Shown here: piece after piece, positions 35,714 through 45,747 of the stretch | Position numbering within the stretch: the first letter of the stretch is position 1 | Layout: each line of letters starts with the position of its first letter | Source of the DNA: Geomonas oryzae | GTDB taxonomy: Bacteria > Desulfobacterota > Desulfuromonadia > Geobacterales > Geobacteraceae | NCBI RefSeq assembly: GCF_004117875.1 | Contig: NZ_RAHW01000001.1 | Span: forward strand, 992,001 to 1,056,000 | DNA: 64,000 bases | Reading direction: 5' to 3' | The notes under the pieces: model-generated | What the model was told of the DNA's origin: nothing | The model's database searches: none | What the model saw: the letters and a program-made list of their open reading frames with translations, nothing else | Program-made: the position numbers and the translations under genes

Positions 35714-37765
35714 ATGACAGCGAAGAACGAAACGCTCCGTCAGCACCTGGCCGCCGTCAAGGCGGGAGAAAGGGTATTCGAAAACGCCTTCCAGGGGATC
35801 ATCAGGATGATCCTGGAGCCGGGGTTCGAGAAGGTCGTCGTGAACGGCAAGACGACCTACGACTTCAACATCTTCCGGACCGGGCGCAAACACACCATCG
35901 GCATGTACGACGAGATCAACAGCTTCGTCTCCTTCGTGAAGGACGCGGCCGAAGGTGGCTCCAGCAAGGAGATGGCGTTCGTACTTGTGGGGGAACCGGG
36001 CAACGGCAAGACCTTCTTCGTGGAGTTTCTCTGCGGCAAGTACCGCAACTTCCTGCAAGGTCGCAACCGGAAGTACAGCTTCAGGTTCCTGAACATGGAT
36101 CAGCTCGGGAACTACGGCCGCATCCGGGAGATCGACTCGGAGACGTACGAAGACCCCATGATCCTCGCCATGAACCTCTTCGAGGACCCGGAGGAGAGCC
36201 GCCGCTTCATCGGCGAGCAGGGGTTCTCGGAGGTCGAGCTGGACAACCTGTACCGGAACTACCGGCCGCTCGGCGCGAGCACCGGCTACATCCTGAACGA
36301 GATCCGGATGCACCACGACAACGACATCGAGAAGGTGCTCGACTCTATCGCGGTGCTACCGGTCCCGATGAGCGAGAGCCTCGGCACGTTGACCGGCAAG
36401 TACCCGGCCAAGGACAAGATCACCTCTTCGGCGGTCGACCTCCTCGGCGAGGAGTCGATACAGCGCCTCTTGCACCTCTCCGACACCAACAACCCGTACC
36501 GCTTCGACCTGCGTCGCGGCGCACTCGCCCGCGTGGCGGGCGGCGGCATCCACTTCTCGGATGAGATCTTCAAGAACAAGAAGGACCTGGTGCAGGTGTA
36601 CTTGGGGGTGATCCAGAACCGCGCCATCGAGATCGACGGGTACAAGTGGCCCATCGATTCCATGATCATCGCGACGAGCAACAACTCCGAGTTCAACCGG
36701 TTCCTGGCGGAGAAGGAGGAGGCGCCGATCGTCGACCGCTGCCGCATCTGCTACGTCTCCCACAACACCAATTACCGGATGCAGGAGGGGCTCACCGCTT
36801 ACGCCATCGGCGGCGAGTCGAAGACCACCCTCACCAAGGAAGAGCTGCACCAGGACCCGAACCTCAATTACGCGGCATCGGTGGGGGTCGTGCTGACCAG
36901 GCTCCCGAGATCGGAAAAACTCACCCCGATCGAGACCATGAAGCTCGCCGCGGGCGAGGTGGCCGGCGAGAAGAGCATCAAGGCGCTCGCCGAGGTGATC
37001 GACACGCTCGGGCAGGAGCCGGACATCACCAAGCGCTTCGGGCAGCGCGGGCTCGGGCACCGCAGCCTCGGGAGGAGCATCCAGATTTTGAAGGAGAGCT
37101 CGGAGACCAACGAGGGGCGCTGCATGGTCGCCTACGACGTCTTCAAGAGCCTCGAGCGGGTGGTGCTTGACTACGTGGTCGAGCCGAACGAGCGGGCCAA
37201 GTACCTCGAAGACCTGAAGACCGGTAAGAAGCTATACCGCGAACGGATCATGACCGAGATGTTCAACGCCTACATGGACGAGCCTTTCGCGATCAAGAAG
37301 GACGTGCAGAACTACGTCAACATGATCATAGGCATCGACGCCGAGAACCTGGGGCCGGACCGGATGTGGAAGTACAAGGACCCGCAGAGCGGCGAGCTGA
37401 AGGCCTTGAAGATCGACGAGCGCTACGTGAAGAGCGTCGAGGAGCGCATCGGCCTCAAGACCGAGGAGCAGCGTGCCTCGTTCCGGACCTCGATCAGAAA
37501 GATCTACGGCCAGAAAATCTCGGTGGACCCGAGCTACGACTTCATGGACAACCTGGAGCTGGTGAAGGCGGTCACCGACGTGCGGCTGAAATCCGACATC
37601 GCCGGCGCCGGGAGCCTCATCGGGGCGCTGGCCAACCGGACCAACGAGGAGAACCAGAAGCTCTACGACAGGATGATCGTCACCATGCTAGGAAAACTCG
37701 GCTACTGCCGCACCTGCGCCCAGAAGACCATCGAGTACTTCTGCACCCAGGAGGACGAGAGCTAG
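35714..37765 (+). CDS. prkA: PrkA (YeaG-type) AAA+ serine protein kinase
   Basis: 683 residues, the normal PrkA length. An AAA+ domain with Walker A GEPGNGKT near residues 93-100 is followed by the PrkA-specific C-terminal domain. Typical blocks include GMYDEINSFVSFVKDAAEGG, FLNMDQLGNYGRI, IIATSNNSEFNRFLAEK, and a Cys-containing tail (LGYCRTCAQKTIEYFCTQ). PrkA/YeaG proteins are serine/threonine kinases tied to stationary phase, nitrogen starvation and, in Bacillus, sporulation. It leads a four-gene plus-strand cluster with a DUF444 protein, SpoVR and a second PrkA-like kinase. Confidence 0.95.
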   Translation: MTAKNETLRQHLAAVKAGERVFENAFQGIIRMILEPGFEKVVVNGKTTYDFNIFRTGRKHTIGMYDEINSFVSFVKDAAEGGSSKEMAFVLVGEPGNGKTFFVEFLCGKYRNFLQGRNRKYSFRFLNMDQLGNYGRIREIDSETYEDPMILAMNLFEDPEESRRFIGEQGFSEVELDNLYRNYRPLGASTGYILNEIRMHHDNDIEKVLDSIAVLPVPMSESLGTLTGKYPAKDKITSSAVDLLGEESIQRLLHLSDTNNPYRFDLRRGALARVAGGGIHFSDEIFKNKKDLVQVYLGVIQNRAIEIDGYKWPIDSMIIATSNNSEFNRFLAEKEEAPIVDRCRICYVSHNTNYRMQEGLTAYAIGGESKTTLTKEELHQDPNLNYAASVGVVLTRLPRSEKLTPIETMKLAAGEVAGEKSIKALAEVIDTLGQEPDITKRFGQRGLGHRSLGRSIQILKESSETNEGRCMVAYDVFKSLERVVLDYVVEPNERAKYLEDLKTGKKLYRERIMTEMFNAYMDEPFAIKKDVQNYVNMIIGIDAENLGPDRMWKYKDPQSGELKALKIDERYVKSVEERIGLKTEEQRASFRTSIRKIYGQKISVDPSYDFMDNLELVKAVTDVRLKSDIAGAGSLIGALANRTNEENQKLYDRMIVTMLGKLGYCRTCAQKTIEYFCTQEDES

Positions 37766-37791
37766 CTCAGTGATGCCGGCGAAAGCCCGAT

Positions 37792-37908
37792 CCCTCTCCC
37801 CCCGGGAGAGGGTGGCCGGAGGCCGGGTGAGGGCGTTGCCGCGAAGAGACGGATTGCAGGGGACTGATGCCCTCACCCCTGCCCCTCTCCCGAAGGGCGA
37901 GGGGGTGG
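37792..37908. repeat. Purine-rich palindromes upstream of the DUF444 gene
   Basis: Two related elements, CCCTCTCCCCCCGGGAGAGGG at 37792-37812 and a second around 37870-37908 (CCCTCACCCC...CCCGAAGGGCGAGGGGG), lie in the 200-bp spacer after prkA. Same family as those near 21.95, 27.1, 49.35 and 61.2-61.6 kb. Confidence 0.85.
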
Positions 37909-37965
37909 ACGCAAACGATAGGGGCGAATGATCATTCGCCCGCCTTTATAGAGGCGGCAGACGCC

Positions 37966-39327
37966 ATGAAAGATCCTCAAAAATACCTCGAAGAGCTGAA
38001 GGCCAAGGGGCTCGAGCCCGAGCGCGAGGAACGCTTCAGGGAGGAGCTGCGCGTGACGAGGGAGTTCCCTCCTGACCGCGGGCACGGTCCTTTCCCCGAC
38101 TTCTCCCGAAGCCTCTACGCCTGGCAAGACCTCGCCGTCCTCATGGGGCAGGAGCGGGTGCCGAACCCTTACCAGCTCCACATGAAGGCGCTGGACGATC
38201 TTCTGGAAAGGGACCGGCAGCGCGAGAAGGACGGCTTCCCCAGGAAGATCCGGGTGGGGCGGCTTATCAAGCCGGGCAAGGCGGGTAAAGGGAAAATCGT
38301 CGTCGTCCCCTCGACGGAAGAGGAGAAGTTCCTTCACGACCCGACCATCCGCCCTCCCGGTGAGGGGGGCTCCACCGGCGGCTCCGGCAAGGGTGAGGAA
38401 GGTGAGGTCATCGGCGAGCAGAAGGTGCGCGAGACCGGCGAAGAACCGGGGCAGGGGCCCGGCCAGGGTGAGGGGGAGGCCCACGAGATGGGCGCCTCGG
38501 CTTACGAACTCGGGCGGGTGCTCACCGAACAGTTCCAGCTCCCGAACCTGAAAGAGAAAGGGAAGAAGCGCTCCTTCACCCGCTACATCTACGATCTCAC
38601 CGACCGCAACCGCGGCTCGGGGCAGGTGATGGACAAGAAGGCGACGCTCAGAAAGATCGTCGAAACAAACATCTCGCTCGGCAACCTGCCCGACCCGGCC
38701 GACCTCGATCCCACCCGGTTCCTCATCTCGCCGCGGGACAAGGTCTACCGCATCTTCTCGCAGGAGAAGGATTACGAGCCCCAGGCCATGGTCTTCTTCC
38801 TGCGCGACTACTCCGGATCCATGGCGGGCAAGGTGACCGAGCTCGTGGCAACCCAGCACGTGATGATCTACAGCTGGCTTTTGTACCAGTACGCGGGGCA
38901 GGTGGAGTCCCGTTTCATCCTGCACGACACCGAGGCGAAGGAGGTGCCGGACTTCGACACTTACTACAACTCGCGCGTGGCGGGGGGGACCGAGGTGGCG
39001 AGCGCCTACCGCCTGGTGAACGAGATCGTGGAGAAGGAAAACCTTGCCGCCGACTACAACATCTACGTATTCCACGGCACCGACGGCGACGACTGGGACA
39101 CCGGCGGCGACAAGTCGATCCCCGAGCTGGTGAAGATCCTAAGCTACGTGAGCCGCATGGGGGTCACCATCGCCGAGCACGCCGGTACCCAGTGGACCGA
39201 GGTGGCGCGCTACCTTGAGAACTCCGGGCTCCTGCGCGACAAGCCCGACCTTTTGCGCATGGACATCATGCACGAGGACGCCGAGGAGGCCAGGGTCATC
39301 GAGGGGATCAAGCGACTCATCTCGTAA
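37966..39327 (+). CDS. DUF444 (YeaH-like) von Willebrand-type protein
   Basis: 453 residues from ATG 37966, with GAGGCGG upstream; an in-frame start 99 bp earlier would translate part of a repeat. DUF444/YeaH proteins pair with PrkA/YeaG. A charged N-terminal half contains a Gly/Glu-rich linker, then a vWA-like fold with a MIDAS-type FLRDYSGSMAGKV near residue 280, GGTEVASAYRLVNEIV, and FHGTDGDDWDTGG. vWA domains usually bind partners through a metal. Function is unproven; regulation or bridging of the PrkA kinase is inferred from conserved co-occurrence. Confidence 0.92.
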   Translation: MKDPQKYLEELKAKGLEPEREERFREELRVTREFPPDRGHGPFPDFSRSLYAWQDLAVLMGQERVPNPYQLHMKALDDLLERDRQREKDGFPRKIRVGRLIKPGKAGKGKIVVVPSTEEEKFLHDPTIRPPGEGGSTGGSGKGEEGEVIGEQKVRETGEEPGQGPGQGEGEAHEMGASAYELGRVLTEQFQLPNLKEKGKKRSFTRYIYDLTDRNRGSGQVMDKKATLRKIVETNISLGNLPDPADLDPTRFLISPRDKVYRIFSQEKDYEPQAMVFFLRDYSGSMAGKVTELVATQHVMIYSWLLYQYAGQVESRFILHDTEAKEVPDFDTYYNSRVAGGTEVASAYRLVNEIVEKENLAADYNIYVFHGTDGDDWDTGGDKSIPELVKILSYVSRMGVTIAEHAGTQWTEVARYLENSGLLRDKPDLLRMDIMHEDAEEARVIEGIKRLIS

Positions 39328-39336
39328 GAGGCAGTC

Positions 39337-40962
39337 ATGGAACTCATCAACCAACATACCAAAGCGATCATGGAAGGGTGCAAGGAGCGGGCGCGGGCCG
39401 CCGGGCTCACCTTCACCGACGAGAGCCTCGAGTACATCGTCACGAACCGCGACCTGATCGAGCTCTCCCCGAAGGTAATGATCCCGACGCTCTACGACTA
39501 CTGGGTGCACGACGTCGAGGTGCTCCGCGGCAAGGGGGAGTACGAGCTCTACCCGCACAACCCCTACGAGACGGTGATCAATACCCGTCCCCCCATCTCC
39601 TTCTACAACGACAACAACCCGGACTGGCTCAACGTGATGATCTTCTATCACGTGCTGGGACACATCGACTTCTTCCAGAACAACCTCTACTTCCGCCACA
39701 CCTGGGAGTACGACTTCACCGGTCAGGCCCTTTCCGACAAACGGGTCATCGCGAAGCTGAGAGCGGAGAAGGGGCGCTGGGTCGACTACATCCTCGAGTT
39801 CGCCCGCTCCATCGACAACCTCGTGGCCTACCACGACGAGCTTTCCCCGCTCTTCGCGGCGCCGGAGGCCGCCACCTCGAGCCGGCTCGACTACTACTTC
39901 GACGTGTTCTTGCAGGTGGAGAAAAAGCTCCCGGTAGGCGATTACCTGAAAGAGGTGGCGCGTTACAACGAGGCCATCGCCCAGAACAGGGAAGAGGGGG
40001 AGCGCATCTTCTTTGCCGAGGTGACCGCGAAGTACCCGGAAATGGAAGCGCATTTCGCCAAGGCGCAGAACGTCAAAAGGGTGGAGCGCCGCGACCTCAT
40101 GAAGTTCCTGATCGAGAACTCGGAGTTCCTCGCCCGCGACGAGAACCAGTGGATGCGCAGCGTCCTCGAGGTGGTGAGAAAGACCTCGATCTTCTTCCAG
40201 CCGCAGATCCGCACCAAGATCATGAACGAGGGGTGGGCGAGCTACTGGCACGAGAAGCTCTTCCTCGTCGATGACCGCATCAAGGGGCACGAGGTCGACT
40301 TCGCCCGCGTTCACGCCGGGGTCACCTCGATGCCGCGGGTGGGGATGAACCCGTATGCGCTCGGCATGCGCCTCATGTACCAGCTGAAGGAGGCGGGGGA
40401 CAAGGGGAAGACCGGTTACGAGTTCAACCGTCTCTCGGACCGCGAGCAGAGGCGGCACTTCGATACCGAAGCCGGCAAGGGGGAAGAGTACCTCTTCAAG
40501 ATCAGGAGCAACTACTGCGATTACCTCTTCATCAAGGACTTCATCGACCAGGACTTCACCGACCGCTACGACCTTTTCGTGACCGGCAAAAGGCTCGACC
40601 CGCAGCGCATGGTCTGGCAGTACTACGTGAAGAGCCGGGACGCCGGGGAGTATCGCGACATGGTGCTCGCCTCGCTTTACCACCCGCCCCACATCGAGAT
40701 CGCGCCGGAGCGGGGCGAGGAGGGGAGCCTTTATCTGGTGCATCATTTCGAAGGAAAGCAGCTCGTTTCCGAGTACATCGCCAACACCATGGTGGGGATC
40801 GAATACCTTTGGGGGGCGCCGGTGCAGCTCGAAACGAGCGAGGCGCACATCGAGCAGCCGCGCGGCGGCGCAGGGCGTGATGGGATGGAAGAAGCGGACA
40901 TCACCTGGCAGCGGGTGGTCTACACCATGAAGGACAAGGTTCTCAGCCGGCAGGAACTGTGA
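39337..40962 (+). CDS. SpoVR/YcgB family protein
   Basis: 541 residues. Matches the SpoVR family: PKVMIPTLYDYWVHDVEVLR, ISFYNDNNPDWLNVMIFYHV, LGHIDFFQNNLYF and MNEGWASYWHEKL, with many conserved His, Asp and Glu suggesting a metal site. SpoVR is needed for spore cortex in Bacillus; YcgB in E. coli travels with YeaG/YeaH. The molecular role is unknown. It starts 9 bp after the DUF444 gene and 14 bp before the second PrkA-like gene, so all belong to one operon. Confidence 0.95.
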   Translation: MELINQHTKAIMEGCKERARAAGLTFTDESLEYIVTNRDLIELSPKVMIPTLYDYWVHDVEVLRGKGEYELYPHNPYETVINTRPPISFYNDNNPDWLNVMIFYHVLGHIDFFQNNLYFRHTWEYDFTGQALSDKRVIAKLRAEKGRWVDYILEFARSIDNLVAYHDELSPLFAAPEAATSSRLDYYFDVFLQVEKKLPVGDYLKEVARYNEAIAQNREEGERIFFAEVTAKYPEMEAHFAKAQNVKRVERRDLMKFLIENSEFLARDENQWMRSVLEVVRKTSIFFQPQIRTKIMNEGWASYWHEKLFLVDDRIKGHEVDFARVHAGVTSMPRVGMNPYALGMRLMYQLKEAGDKGKTGYEFNRLSDREQRRHFDTEAGKGEEYLFKIRSNYCDYLFIKDFIDQDFTDRYDLFVTGKRLDPQRMVWQYYVKSRDAGEYRDMVLASLYHPPHIEIAPERGEEGSLYLVHHFEGKQLVSEYIANTMVGIEYLWGAPVQLETSEAHIEQPRGGAGRDGMEEADITWQRVVYTMKDKVLSRQEL

Positions 40963-40976
40963 CAGGCGGATAAGCT

Positions 40977-43265
40977 ATGCCAGATCTAGAGACAGTCATG
41001 AAGCAGTTGAGCCGCACCATCGTCGAGCACAAGAAGGCGGCGAACATGTCGTTCGAGGAGTATATGCGTCTCGCCACGGAGCAGCCGGAACGGGTGATGC
41101 GCAACATCTTCCAGCTTTTCCACGACATGGTGCAGAGCTACGTGAACGAAGGGAACGACGAGTATCCCGAAGACCCGGAGTCCATCAACTTCGTCCCGTA
41201 CGACACGGGGAAACTCTTCGTGCGCGACTCCGACCGCCCCTTCTTCGCGGACCGCCTGTTCGCCAACCGCTTCATGAACCATGTGGCCGCCATGAAGAGC
41301 GGGGCGCGCCAGAACAAGATCTACATCTTCGAGGGGCCGCCGGGCTCCGGCAAGAGCACCTTCCTGAACAACCTCCTGATGAAGTTCGAGGAGTACGCGA
41401 GCACCGAGGAGGGGAAGACCTACGAGGTGGTGTGGCACCTCGACCGCCGCGTCCTGGCGAGCTTCAAGGAGCACCAGGTGAGCGCCTTCGTCGAGAAGCT
41501 TTCGCACCTTCTGGACGAATACGAACTGGAAACCCACGACCACATCGACCCGCGGGCGCTGTTGCGCGGCGGCGACGTCGTCGAGGTCCCCTGCCCGTCG
41601 CACGACAGCCCGCTCCTCATGATCGACAAGGCGCAGCGCCGGGCCTTCTTCGACGACCTGTTCCAGAACGATTCCTTCAAGTGGAAGCTCTTCACCGAGA
41701 AGGAGTACGACTGGGTCTTCCGCGACTCCCCGTGCACCATCTGCACCTCCATCTTCCAGGCACTCTCTGCGCGGCTCGAGGACCCGGCCGAGATCTTCAG
41801 CATGATCAAGGTGCGTCCCTACCGCTTCAACCGCAGGCTCGGCGAGGGGATCACGGTCTTCAACCCCGGCGACAAGTCGATGAAACAGAACATCCTGACC
41901 AACGACATGCTGCAGAGGAAGATCGATCTCCTTTTAGGGGACAGCAACGAGGTGAAGTACCTCTTCTCGAACTTCGCAAAGACCAACAACGGCATCTACG
42001 CCCTCATGGACGTTAAGTCTCACAACGCGGAGCGGCTCCTCGAACTGCACAACATCATCAGCGAGGGGATCCACAAGGTGGAGGACATCGAGGAGAACGT
42101 GAGGAGCCTTTTCATCGCTCTCATGAACCCCGAGGACGAGCGGAGCATCGAGGGGGTACAGTCCTTCTCGGACCGCATCGAGTTCATCAACATCCCCTAC
42201 GTCATGGACCTGAACACCGAGGTGGAGATCTACCGCAACATCTTCGGCAAGCACATCGATGCGAGCTTTTTGCCGCGGGTTTTGCACAACTTCGCCCGGG
42301 TCATCATCTCCACCAGGATGAACGTGAAGTCCGACGCGCTTTTGGAATGGATCGGGGACCCGGAGAAGTACCGCCTCTACTGCGACGAGAACCTGCAGAT
42401 CCTGAAGATGGAGATCTACACCGGCCACATCCCGGACTGGCTCTCCGAAGACGACAGGAAGAGGCTGAACGCGAAGCGGAGGAAGAAGATCATCGCCGAG
42501 AGCGAGCACGAAGGGGACCACGGCTTCTCGGGGCGCGAGTCGATCAAGATCTTCTCCGACTTCTACGCCGCCTACGCGCGCAAGGACAAGATGATCAACA
42601 TGAACAACCTGTCCACCTTCTTCACGAGATGGCACAAGGAACTCAAGGAGTCGATCCCGGACGGCTTTATGGAGAGCCTCGTGCACAACTACGATTACGT
42701 GGTGCTCCAGGAGGTGAAGGAGGCGCTCTACTACTACAACGAGGCGCAGATCGAGCGCGACATCCTGCACTACATGTTCGCGGTGAACTTCGAGCCGGGC
42801 GCCGTCGAGGTCTGCCGCTTCACCGGCGAGAAGCTCGAGATCACCGAGGAGTTCCTGGCCTCGATCGAGCGGCGCCTCCTGGGGGCGAAGGTGGAGGACG
42901 AGGCGCGTCTCGCCTTCCGCCAGGAGACCCAGCGCGAATACACCGGCCGGACCCTGACGCAGGAAATCATGGTCGAGGGGAGAAGGGCCCAGGAGACCCA
43001 GCTATACCAGTCGCTGCACGACCGCTACGTCTTCAACCTGAAGGAAAAGGTGCTCGAGCCGTTCCTAGAGAACGCGAACTTCCGCCGCGCCATCAAGGAC
43101 TTCGACACCGAGGCCTTCAAGACCTACGACAAGAGGATCCGCGACGACGTCACCTTCCTGATCAACAACCTGAGCTCCGAGAAGTTCAAGTACACCAAGC
43201 AGTGCGCCAAGGAGATCTGCGTGTACGTAATCGACAACGACCTGGCGCGCAAGTTCCATGTGTGA
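40977..43265 (+). CDS. Second, divergent PrkA-like kinase
   Basis: 762 residues. Walker A GPPGSGKST at about 119-127. The AAA+ and C-terminal blocks resemble PrkA, but the protein is longer and only distantly similar to the prkA product upstream: it has its own N-terminus (SFEEYMRLATEQPERVMRNI), an insert with CPSHDSP and DSPCTICTS near 200-260, and a C-terminal helical region (LYQSLHDRYVFNLKEKVL). Two PrkA-type proteins flanking DUF444 and SpoVR in one operon suggest a paired kinase system; the E. coli operon has only one. Substrates are unknown. A bidirectional terminator lies after the gene. Confidence 0.88.
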   Translation: MPDLETVMKQLSRTIVEHKKAANMSFEEYMRLATEQPERVMRNIFQLFHDMVQSYVNEGNDEYPEDPESINFVPYDTGKLFVRDSDRPFFADRLFANRFMNHVAAMKSGARQNKIYIFEGPPGSGKSTFLNNLLMKFEEYASTEEGKTYEVVWHLDRRVLASFKEHQVSAFVEKLSHLLDEYELETHDHIDPRALLRGGDVVEVPCPSHDSPLLMIDKAQRRAFFDDLFQNDSFKWKLFTEKEYDWVFRDSPCTICTSIFQALSARLEDPAEIFSMIKVRPYRFNRRLGEGITVFNPGDKSMKQNILTNDMLQRKIDLLLGDSNEVKYLFSNFAKTNNGIYALMDVKSHNAERLLELHNIISEGIHKVEDIEENVRSLFIALMNPEDERSIEGVQSFSDRIEFINIPYVMDLNTEVEIYRNIFGKHIDASFLPRVLHNFARVIISTRMNVKSDALLEWIGDPEKYRLYCDENLQILKMEIYTGHIPDWLSEDDRKRLNAKRRKKIIAESEHEGDHGFSGRESIKIFSDFYAAYARKDKMINMNNLSTFFTRWHKELKESIPDGFMESLVHNYDYVVLQEVKEALYYYNEAQIERDILHYMFAVNFEPGAVEVCRFTGEKLEITEEFLASIERRLLGAKVEDEARLAFRQETQREYTGRTLTQEIMVEGRRAQETQLYQSLHDRYVFNLKEKVLEPFLENANFRRAIKDFDTEAFKTYDKRIRDDVTFLINNLSSEKFKYTKQCAKEICVYVIDNDLARKFHV

Positions 43266-43266
43266 T

Positions 43267-43297
43267 CAATTGACAATGGACCATTGACAATTGACAA
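43267..43297. repeat. Heptamer-type intergenic repeat
   Basis: CAATTGACAATGGACC is followed by ATTGACAATTGACAA: degenerate 7-bp units of TTGACAA/TGGACAA, right after the second PrkA-like gene. Same family as 18.05-18.18 kb. Confidence 0.85.
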
Positions 43298-43319
43298 CTA
43301 AACCCGCTGTGCCTCGGGA

Positions 43320-43381
43320 GCAAAAACAAGGGGGATGACTGCGATGCCTTTCGGCGGCGGTCCATCCCCCATTTTTGTTTG
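43320..43381. terminator. Bidirectional terminator
   Basis: CAAAAACAAGGGGGATG and CATCCCCCATTTTTGTTT pair, with a run of T on either strand. It serves the PrkA operon and the convergent chemoreceptor gene. Confidence 0.9.
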
Positions 43382-43418
43382 CGGCTAAGTTGTCGCCCAG
43401 GTTCTTCGCTTTACGTCG

Positions 43419-44600
43419 TCAATTGGTTTTAAACCGGTTCACCATCTCCTGCAGCGACTGTGCGGAGCGGGCGAGTTCCTCGGCGGCGAGGGCCGACTCC
43501 TGGGCTCCGCTCGCCGTCTCACGCACCACGTCCATGATCTGTCGCATGCTCTCGGAAATGTCGTTGGTCGTCGCGGATTGCTCCTCGGCGGCGGTGGCCA
43601 CCTGGGATACGTCGTCCAGCAACGGGGTGATCTGTTCCTTGATGGTGCCGATGGCCCGGCTGGAGTGATGCACGTCTTCCGTCCCGCTTCTGACGCTCGT
43701 CGCGCTCCGCTCCATGAGCCCCACGACGTTTCTTACATCCCCCTGCAGCGATGCGATGATGGTCTGGACTTCCCTGGTCGACGAGGTTGTCCGCTCGGCA
43801 AGCCTTCTCACCTCGTCCGCCACGACGGCGAAGCCGCGCCCCTGCTCTCCGGCCCGCGCCGCCTCTATGGCGGCGTTCAGTGCCAGGAGGTTGGTCTGAT
43901 CGGCGATGTCCTGGATGGCCACCACGATGTCGCCGATCTTGTCGGAGTTGGTCCCCAGTGCTTTCACCGCCTCGACGGTACCGGTAACCATCGTCTCGAT
44001 TTCATCCATCACCGCGATCATCCGGGCGATGGTCTCTTCCCCTTTGCTGGTGGCGCTGTTGGTGCTGCCGGCGCGCTCGGCCATCTTCTGGCAGCTCTCG
44101 GCGATGTTGTTGCTCACCCCGGCCATTTCCCCGACCGCACTCGAGACCGAGTGCGACTGGTGCGAGGCATGCTCGGTTCCCTGGGCGATCATGGTAGAGG
44201 TGCTGCTCAGATCGTTGGAGGCGCTGGTCAGGTGATCGGCGGTTTGCTGAATCCCCGCGATCATGCCGCGCATCGAGCCTTGCAGCTTCTGCAGGGCACG
44301 CAGCATCTGGCTGATCTCGTTGCGGCGGTTGATGACGATTTCCTCGCTCAGATCGCCCTGCGCCATGGTCTCCAGGTAGCCGACCGCCCTTACCAGAGGA
44401 GTCCTGATCGACCAGATGTTGATACAGCCGAAGATCCCCCCCAGCACGATGAAAAGTGCGACGGAGCCGTACTTGATGATGATCGAGTCTGCCTGGGCTG
44501 CCCATGCTGCCGCGATGAGACAGAGGCTGTAGCAAAAGCACAAGAGGCTCAGCCTGAATTTGATGGTGAGGTTTAGGTAGTAGTTCCAGATTTGAGTCAT
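43419..44600 (-). CDS. Methyl-accepting chemotaxis protein
   Basis: 393 residues from ATG 44600, which has AAGGAG 6 nt upstream; the ATG 6 bp earlier has no spacing. Two membrane helices near the N-terminus enclose almost no periplasmic domain, so the signal is sensed in the membrane or cytoplasm. A HAMP-like stretch and a long coiled coil follow, with the hairpin tip ADQTNLLALNAAIEAARAGE and AVVADEVRRLAERT that binds CheA/CheW. The C-terminus lacks a CheR/CheB pentapeptide. A sigma-28-type promoter upstream fits control with the flagellar regulon. Confidence 0.94.
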   Translation of the reverse strand: MTQIWNYYLNLTIKFRLSLLCFCYSLCLIAAAWAAQADSIIIKYGSVALFIVLGGIFGCINIWSIRTPLVRAVGYLETMAQGDLSEEIVINRRNEISQMLRALQKLQGSMRGMIAGIQQTADHLTSASNDLSSTSTMIAQGTEHASHQSHSVSSAVGEMAGVSNNIAESCQKMAERAGSTNSATSKGEETIARMIAVMDEIETMVTGTVEAVKALGTNSDKIGDIVVAIQDIADQTNLLALNAAIEAARAGEQGRGFAVVADEVRRLAERTTSSTREVQTIIASLQGDVRNVVGLMERSATSVRSGTEDVHHSSRAIGTIKEQITPLLDDVSQVATAAEEQSATTNDISESMRQIMDVVRETASGAQESALAAEELARSAQSLQEMVNRFKTN

Positions 44601-44679
44601 TTCCATCTCCTTGCGTTGCAGCCGCTGCCAATGAAACAGTTCCTCACGCCTAGCAGTGATCCTTTAACGGACATGGCTC

Positions 44680-44706
44680 TTATCGGGGGAGGAGGTTCGA
44701 ACTTGA
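44680..44706 (-). promoter_or_regulatory. Sigma-28 promoter of the chemoreceptor gene
   Basis: On the minus strand TCAAGTTC-N11-CCCGATAA, with the exact FliA spacing, about 80 bp before the chemoreceptor start. Confidence 0.65.
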
Positions 44707-44746
44707 ACGTTTCTTCAAGGATAACAACGGAGTTAGAGGAAAATAA

Positions 44747-44785
44747 TGCAAAAAAAGGGGCACCCAGCCGATGCTGAGTGCCCCT
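44747..44785 (-). terminator. sucCD terminator
   Basis: On the minus strand GGGGCAC-T-CAGC, an ATCG loop and GCTG-G-GTGCCCC are followed by TTTTTTT, 28 bp after the sucD stop. Confidence 0.93.
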
Positions 44786-44811
44786 CTGTACATGTAACGT
44801 CGCCGGGTCGG

Positions 44812-45702
44812 TTATCCTTTTTCCTTCCCTTTCGCCGCCATCGCCATCTGCATCGCCTCTCCCATCCTCGTCGGGCTCGATGCCACGATGACGCCGCACT
44901 CGGTAAGGGTGCGGATCTTGTCTTCCGCCTTCCCCTTGCCGCCGGTGATGATGGCGCCGGCGTGCCCCATCCTCTTGCCCGGCGGGGCGGTCACCCCCGC
45001 AATGAAGGCGGCCACCGGCTTCTTCATGTTCTCCTGGATCCAGTGCGCCGCCTCTTCCTCAGCGGCCCCGCCGATCTCGCCTATCATGAAGACCCCTTCG
45101 GTACCCGGGTCCTCGTTGAAGAGCTTGAGCACGTCGACGAAGTTCATGCCGATGATGGGGTCTCCCCCGATCCCGACGCCCGTGGACTGGCCGAGGCCCG
45201 CGTCGGAGAGCTGCTTCACCGCCTCGTAGGTCAGCGTGCCGCTGCGCGAGACGACGCCGATGCTCCCGGGTTTGTGGATATGGCCAGGCATGATGCCGAT
45301 CTTGCATTCGCCGGGGGTTATGACGCCGGGACAGTTGGGGCCGACAAGGCGCATCTTGCTCTGCTTGAGGATCGCCTTCACCGGGACCATGTCCCGGACC
45401 GGGATCCCCTCGGTTATGCAGACGGCGAGCTCGAGCCCCGCGTCAGCCGCCTCGAGGATGGCATCCGCCGCGCCCGGGGGCGGAACGAAGATCATGGATA
45501 CGTTGGCGTTGGTGTATTTCACGGCCTCGGCCACCGTGTTGAAAACCGGGATCCCCTCGATGTGGATCCCGCCTTTGCCCGGAGTCACCCCCGCGACGAT
45601 GTTGCTGCCGTACTCGCGGCACTGCTGGGTGTGGAAGAGCCCGCTGCGGCCTGTGATCCCTTGGACCACGATTTTCGAGGATTTATTTACCAGTATGGAC
45701 AT
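44812..45702 (-). CDS. sucD: Succinyl-CoA synthetase alpha subunit
   Basis: 296 residues. The CoA-binding Rossmann part begins [20 protein letters not shown], and the phospho-histidine lies in [20 protein letters not shown] near residue 246. With SucC it interconverts succinyl-CoA and succinate with ATP or GTP in the TCA cycle. It follows sucC by 45 bp. Many Geobacter strains use a succinyl-CoA:acetate CoA-transferase during acetate oxidation, so this enzyme may serve other growth modes. Confidence 0.97.
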   Translation of the reverse strand: MSILVNKSSKIVVQGITGRSGLFHTQQCREYGSNIVAGVTPGKGGIHIEGIPVFNTVAEAVKYTNANVSMIFVPPPGAADAILEAADAGLELAVCITEGIPVRDMVPVKAILKQSKMRLVGPNCPGVITPGECKIGIMPGHIHKPGSIGVVSRSGTLTYEAVKQLSDAGLGQSTGVGIGGDPIIGMNFVDVLKLFNEDPGTEGVFMIGEIGGAAEEEAAHWIQENMKKPVAAFIAGVTAPPGKRMGHAGAIITGGKGKAEDKIRTLTECGVIVASSPTRMGEAMQMAMAAKGKEKG

Positions 45703-45747
45703 GTCGCTATCTCCCTGAAGTTTCGATCCCTACCCCTTTGGGGGGAG

